5,244 nt of DNA from Verrucomicrobiota bacterium (GTDB lineage Bacteria; Verrucomicrobiota; Verrucomicrobiia; Opitutales; UBA2995): NCBI GenBank assembly GCA_027297085.1, contig JAPUIL010000071.1, positions 1 to 5,244 of the forward strand. The letters are read 5' to 3'. Made by a program: the position numbers and the translations under genes. This document shows, piece after piece, positions 3,847 to 5,244 of this stretch; position 1 is the stretch's first letter; the number at the start of each line of letters is the position of its first letter. The notes beneath the pieces are model-generated. The model was not told the DNA's origin and ran no database searches. It saw only the letters and a program-made list of their open reading frames with translations.

Positions 3847-5244
3847 TTAAGGTAAACGGTTCTTCCATTTGTATAACAGCCATTTGCTAAGTGCCAGGCT
3901 GTCATCGATTTCCCAGGCCCACTTCTCAATCTTATCGAACAATTCTCTTCTGACTGAATCCAATCCGGCTTCTTCATACCTGTTATCTTTTTCCTCCGGG
4001 TCGTTCTGCCGATGGTAGAGTTCCGGGGGACGATCACTGTTAAGGATCAGTTTCCACTCAGCCGTTACCAGGCACCGTTCGAACATGGCGGCATTTTTGC
4101 CATCCTCACTGTGGCGTCCATCACGGCGAAACGGGCTGTTTTGAAAGTAGACAGAATCGCGCCAGGCACCTCCGGAGCCCAGAAGTAGTTCTTTTGCGCT
4201 ACGGCCCTGGATACTTGTGGGGATTTCAATTCCGCATAAATCAAGAATGGTTGGCGCAATATCCACATGGCTCATGAGTTGAGAACGTGCTCCGGATTGA
4301 AACTTTCCTGGCCAATTAAAAATGAGCGGGACTTTGCTGGCGGTATCGTAGCAGTTCCGTTTGGGTTGAGGATTCCAACGGTACTGGAAATCATGACCGT
4401 GATCGGACGTGAAGACGATGAGTGTGTTATCCCTGATGGAGAGTTCATCCAAGGTGGACAGAAGCCGACCCACGTTCTCATCGATCCGGTTGACCATTGC
4501 ATAATAGGTTGGATATTTGACTCGCCCTTTGAACCGAAGACAGTTTTCAGCTGGGGCTGTCCAAGGTGTATGGGGAGGACGGAACGAAACCATCAGGCAG
4601 AACGGGTTATCCTTGTACTTGCGAACAAACTCAATAGCTCTGTCCATTTCAAAGTCTACCCGATAGGTACCAGGATCCTCATTTCCGAAATCGGGAATCT
4701 CTGATTCGTCATTGTCGGGTACCGTCCATTTGTTCATTGGCTGTCCGATCCATTGAGAGGCTCCGCCATCGTGCCCTTGCCAAACATCGAAGTAGTCCGG
4801 AGGAGGGACAACCGGTCTGCCATCTTCCGGTCGATTTTCAAAATCCGGTTTCGGCCCCAGATGCCATTTGCCGATATACCCGGTCATATAGCCTTGTTCA
4901 TGCAATATCCTCGGAAAAGCTGTGGTGTGATCCGTAAGGGTCGTATCGTTTTCCCACACTTCAGTTTTATGGGGAAAGAGACCGGTCAAAATGGATGAAC
5001 GAGCGGGAGAGCATACGGGCTGTGAAACAAAGGCCGAATTGAAGTTGACTCCTTCATTCGCCAACTGGTCAATATGGGGCGTTATTGCGTCGGGATTTCC
5101 GTTGCAGCCCAGAGAATCAAATCGTTGCTGGTCTGGTATGATCACGATAACGTTTGGCCGGTTTTCTGCACTGAAGCATGGACCGACGTGTGCGAATCCC
5201 AGCACCACAAGCAGGCAATTACGGAAGAGTGTATTCAGATTCGA
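3847..5244 (-). CDS. Exported sulfatase with canonical CSPAR signature, start beyond the window
   Basis: The frame stays open to the right edge, so 465 residues are visible and the start codon lies outside; the GTG at 5208 lies inside the signal peptide and is not the start. The visible N-terminus SNLNTLFRNCLL continues into a hydrophobic core VVLGFAHVG and a cleavage site after CFSA. Numbering from the edge, the metal site is PDQQ (D38, with Gln where a second Asp is common). The formylglycine signature is C78-S-P-A-R82, followed by SSILTG. GKWHLG (K126, H128), RPPHTP (H225), SDHG (D281, H282) and K295 before the DTASKVPLIF segment complete the active site. The C-terminal subdomain contains AEWKLILN and ELYHRQNDPEEKDN. 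All expected catalytic residues are present, so it should be active once its Cys is converted to formylglycine. Substrate is not predictable. It is clearly a different sulfatase subtype from the one at 874-2217, not a tandem duplicate. Confidence 0.95.
   Translation of the reverse strand, partial: SNLNTLFRNCLLVVLGFAHVGPCFSAENRPNVIVIIPDQQRFDSLGCNGNPDAITPHIDQLANEGVNFNSAFVSQPVCSPARSSILTGLFPHKTEVWENDTTLTDHTTAFPRILHEQGYMTGYIGKWHLGPKPDFENRPEDGRPVVPPPDYFDVWQGHDGGASQWIGQPMNKWTVPDNDESEIPDFGNEDPGTYRVDFEMDRAIEFVRKYKDNPFCLMVSFRPPHTPWTAPAENCLRFKGRVKYPTYYAMVNRIDENVGRLLSTLDELSIRDNTLIVFTSDHGHDFQYRWNPQPKRNCYDTASKVPLIFNWPGKFQSGARSQLMSHVDIAPTILDLCGIEIPTSIQGRSAKELLLGSGGAWRDSVYFQNSPFRRDGRHSEDGKNAAMFERCLVTAEWKLILNSDRPPELYHRQNDPEEKDNRYEEAGLDSVRRELFDKIEKWAWEIDDSLALSKWLLYKWKNRLP

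Noticed and set aside
3795..3860. Possible terminator after sulfatase 2 (TTCC-CCGT-GGAA with a run of five T)
   Set aside because: The stem is only four bases and the T-run lies on the plus strand, the wrong side for the minus-strand gene.
4267..4704. Plus-strand open frame of 145 residues
   Set aside because: It is antisense to the middle of sulfatase 2, which carries all family motifs; the predicted product has no recognisable features.
5206..5208. GTG as start codon of sulfatase 2
   Set aside because: It falls inside the signal peptide; the frame continues upstream to the window edge with a suitable n-region (NTLFRN), so the true start is outside.

Overview
The window looks like a slice of accessory chromosome from a PVC-group bacterium (Planctomycetes, Verrucomicrobia or Lentisphaerae). 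No taxonomic marker is present. The guess rests on two secreted formylglycine-type sulfatases in 5.2 kb, the tail of an IS200-like (REP-associated) tyrosine transposase of a type common in that group, weak or absent Shine-Dalgarno sequences, and large gene-poor gaps holding decayed gene pieces.

Layout, left to right. Positions 2-277 (+) are the C-terminal end of the transposase. It abuts a short minus-strand frame (260-373) that begins with a good ribosome site and a signal peptide but stops after 37 residues, as if a secreted-protein gene was cut by the mobile element. Positions 374-873 hold no intact gene; a minus-strand frame at 455-667 reads like the C-terminus of an unrecognised protein. 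Positions 874-2217 (+) encode a complete exported sulfatase with an altered active-site signature (Cys-Arg-Pro-Ser-Leu instead of Cys-x-Pro-x-Arg). Positions 2218-2702 form a gene graveyard: the C-terminus of a haloalkane dehalogenase (minus strand, 2303-2428 secure) next to an N-terminal piece of a hydroxypyruvate-isomerase-like sugar isomerase (plus strand, 2494-2697). Positions 2703-3494 (-) encode a complete but divergent triosephosphate-isomerase family protein. Positions 3495-3846 hold a palindrome-rich stretch just upstream of that gene and a repeat-like segment, but no convincing gene. Positions 3847-5244 (-) encode a second exported sulfatase with a canonical Cys-Ser-Pro-Ala-Arg signature, whose start codon lies beyond the right edge.

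How the parts may work together: both sulfatases carry export signals and probably strip sulfate esters from extracellular or periplasmic substrates such as sulfated polysaccharides. They would need a formylglycine-generating enzyme or anaerobic sulfatase-maturing enzyme encoded elsewhere. The isomerase could feed a released sugar phosphate into central metabolism, but no operon link is shown: it lies about 350 bases from sulfatase 2 on the same strand and converges with sulfatase 1. I see no CRISPR array, tRNA, rRNA, phage module or evident new multi-gene system. The most unusual items are the altered sulfatase signature, the divergent isomerase active-site surroundings and the mosaic of gene relics.
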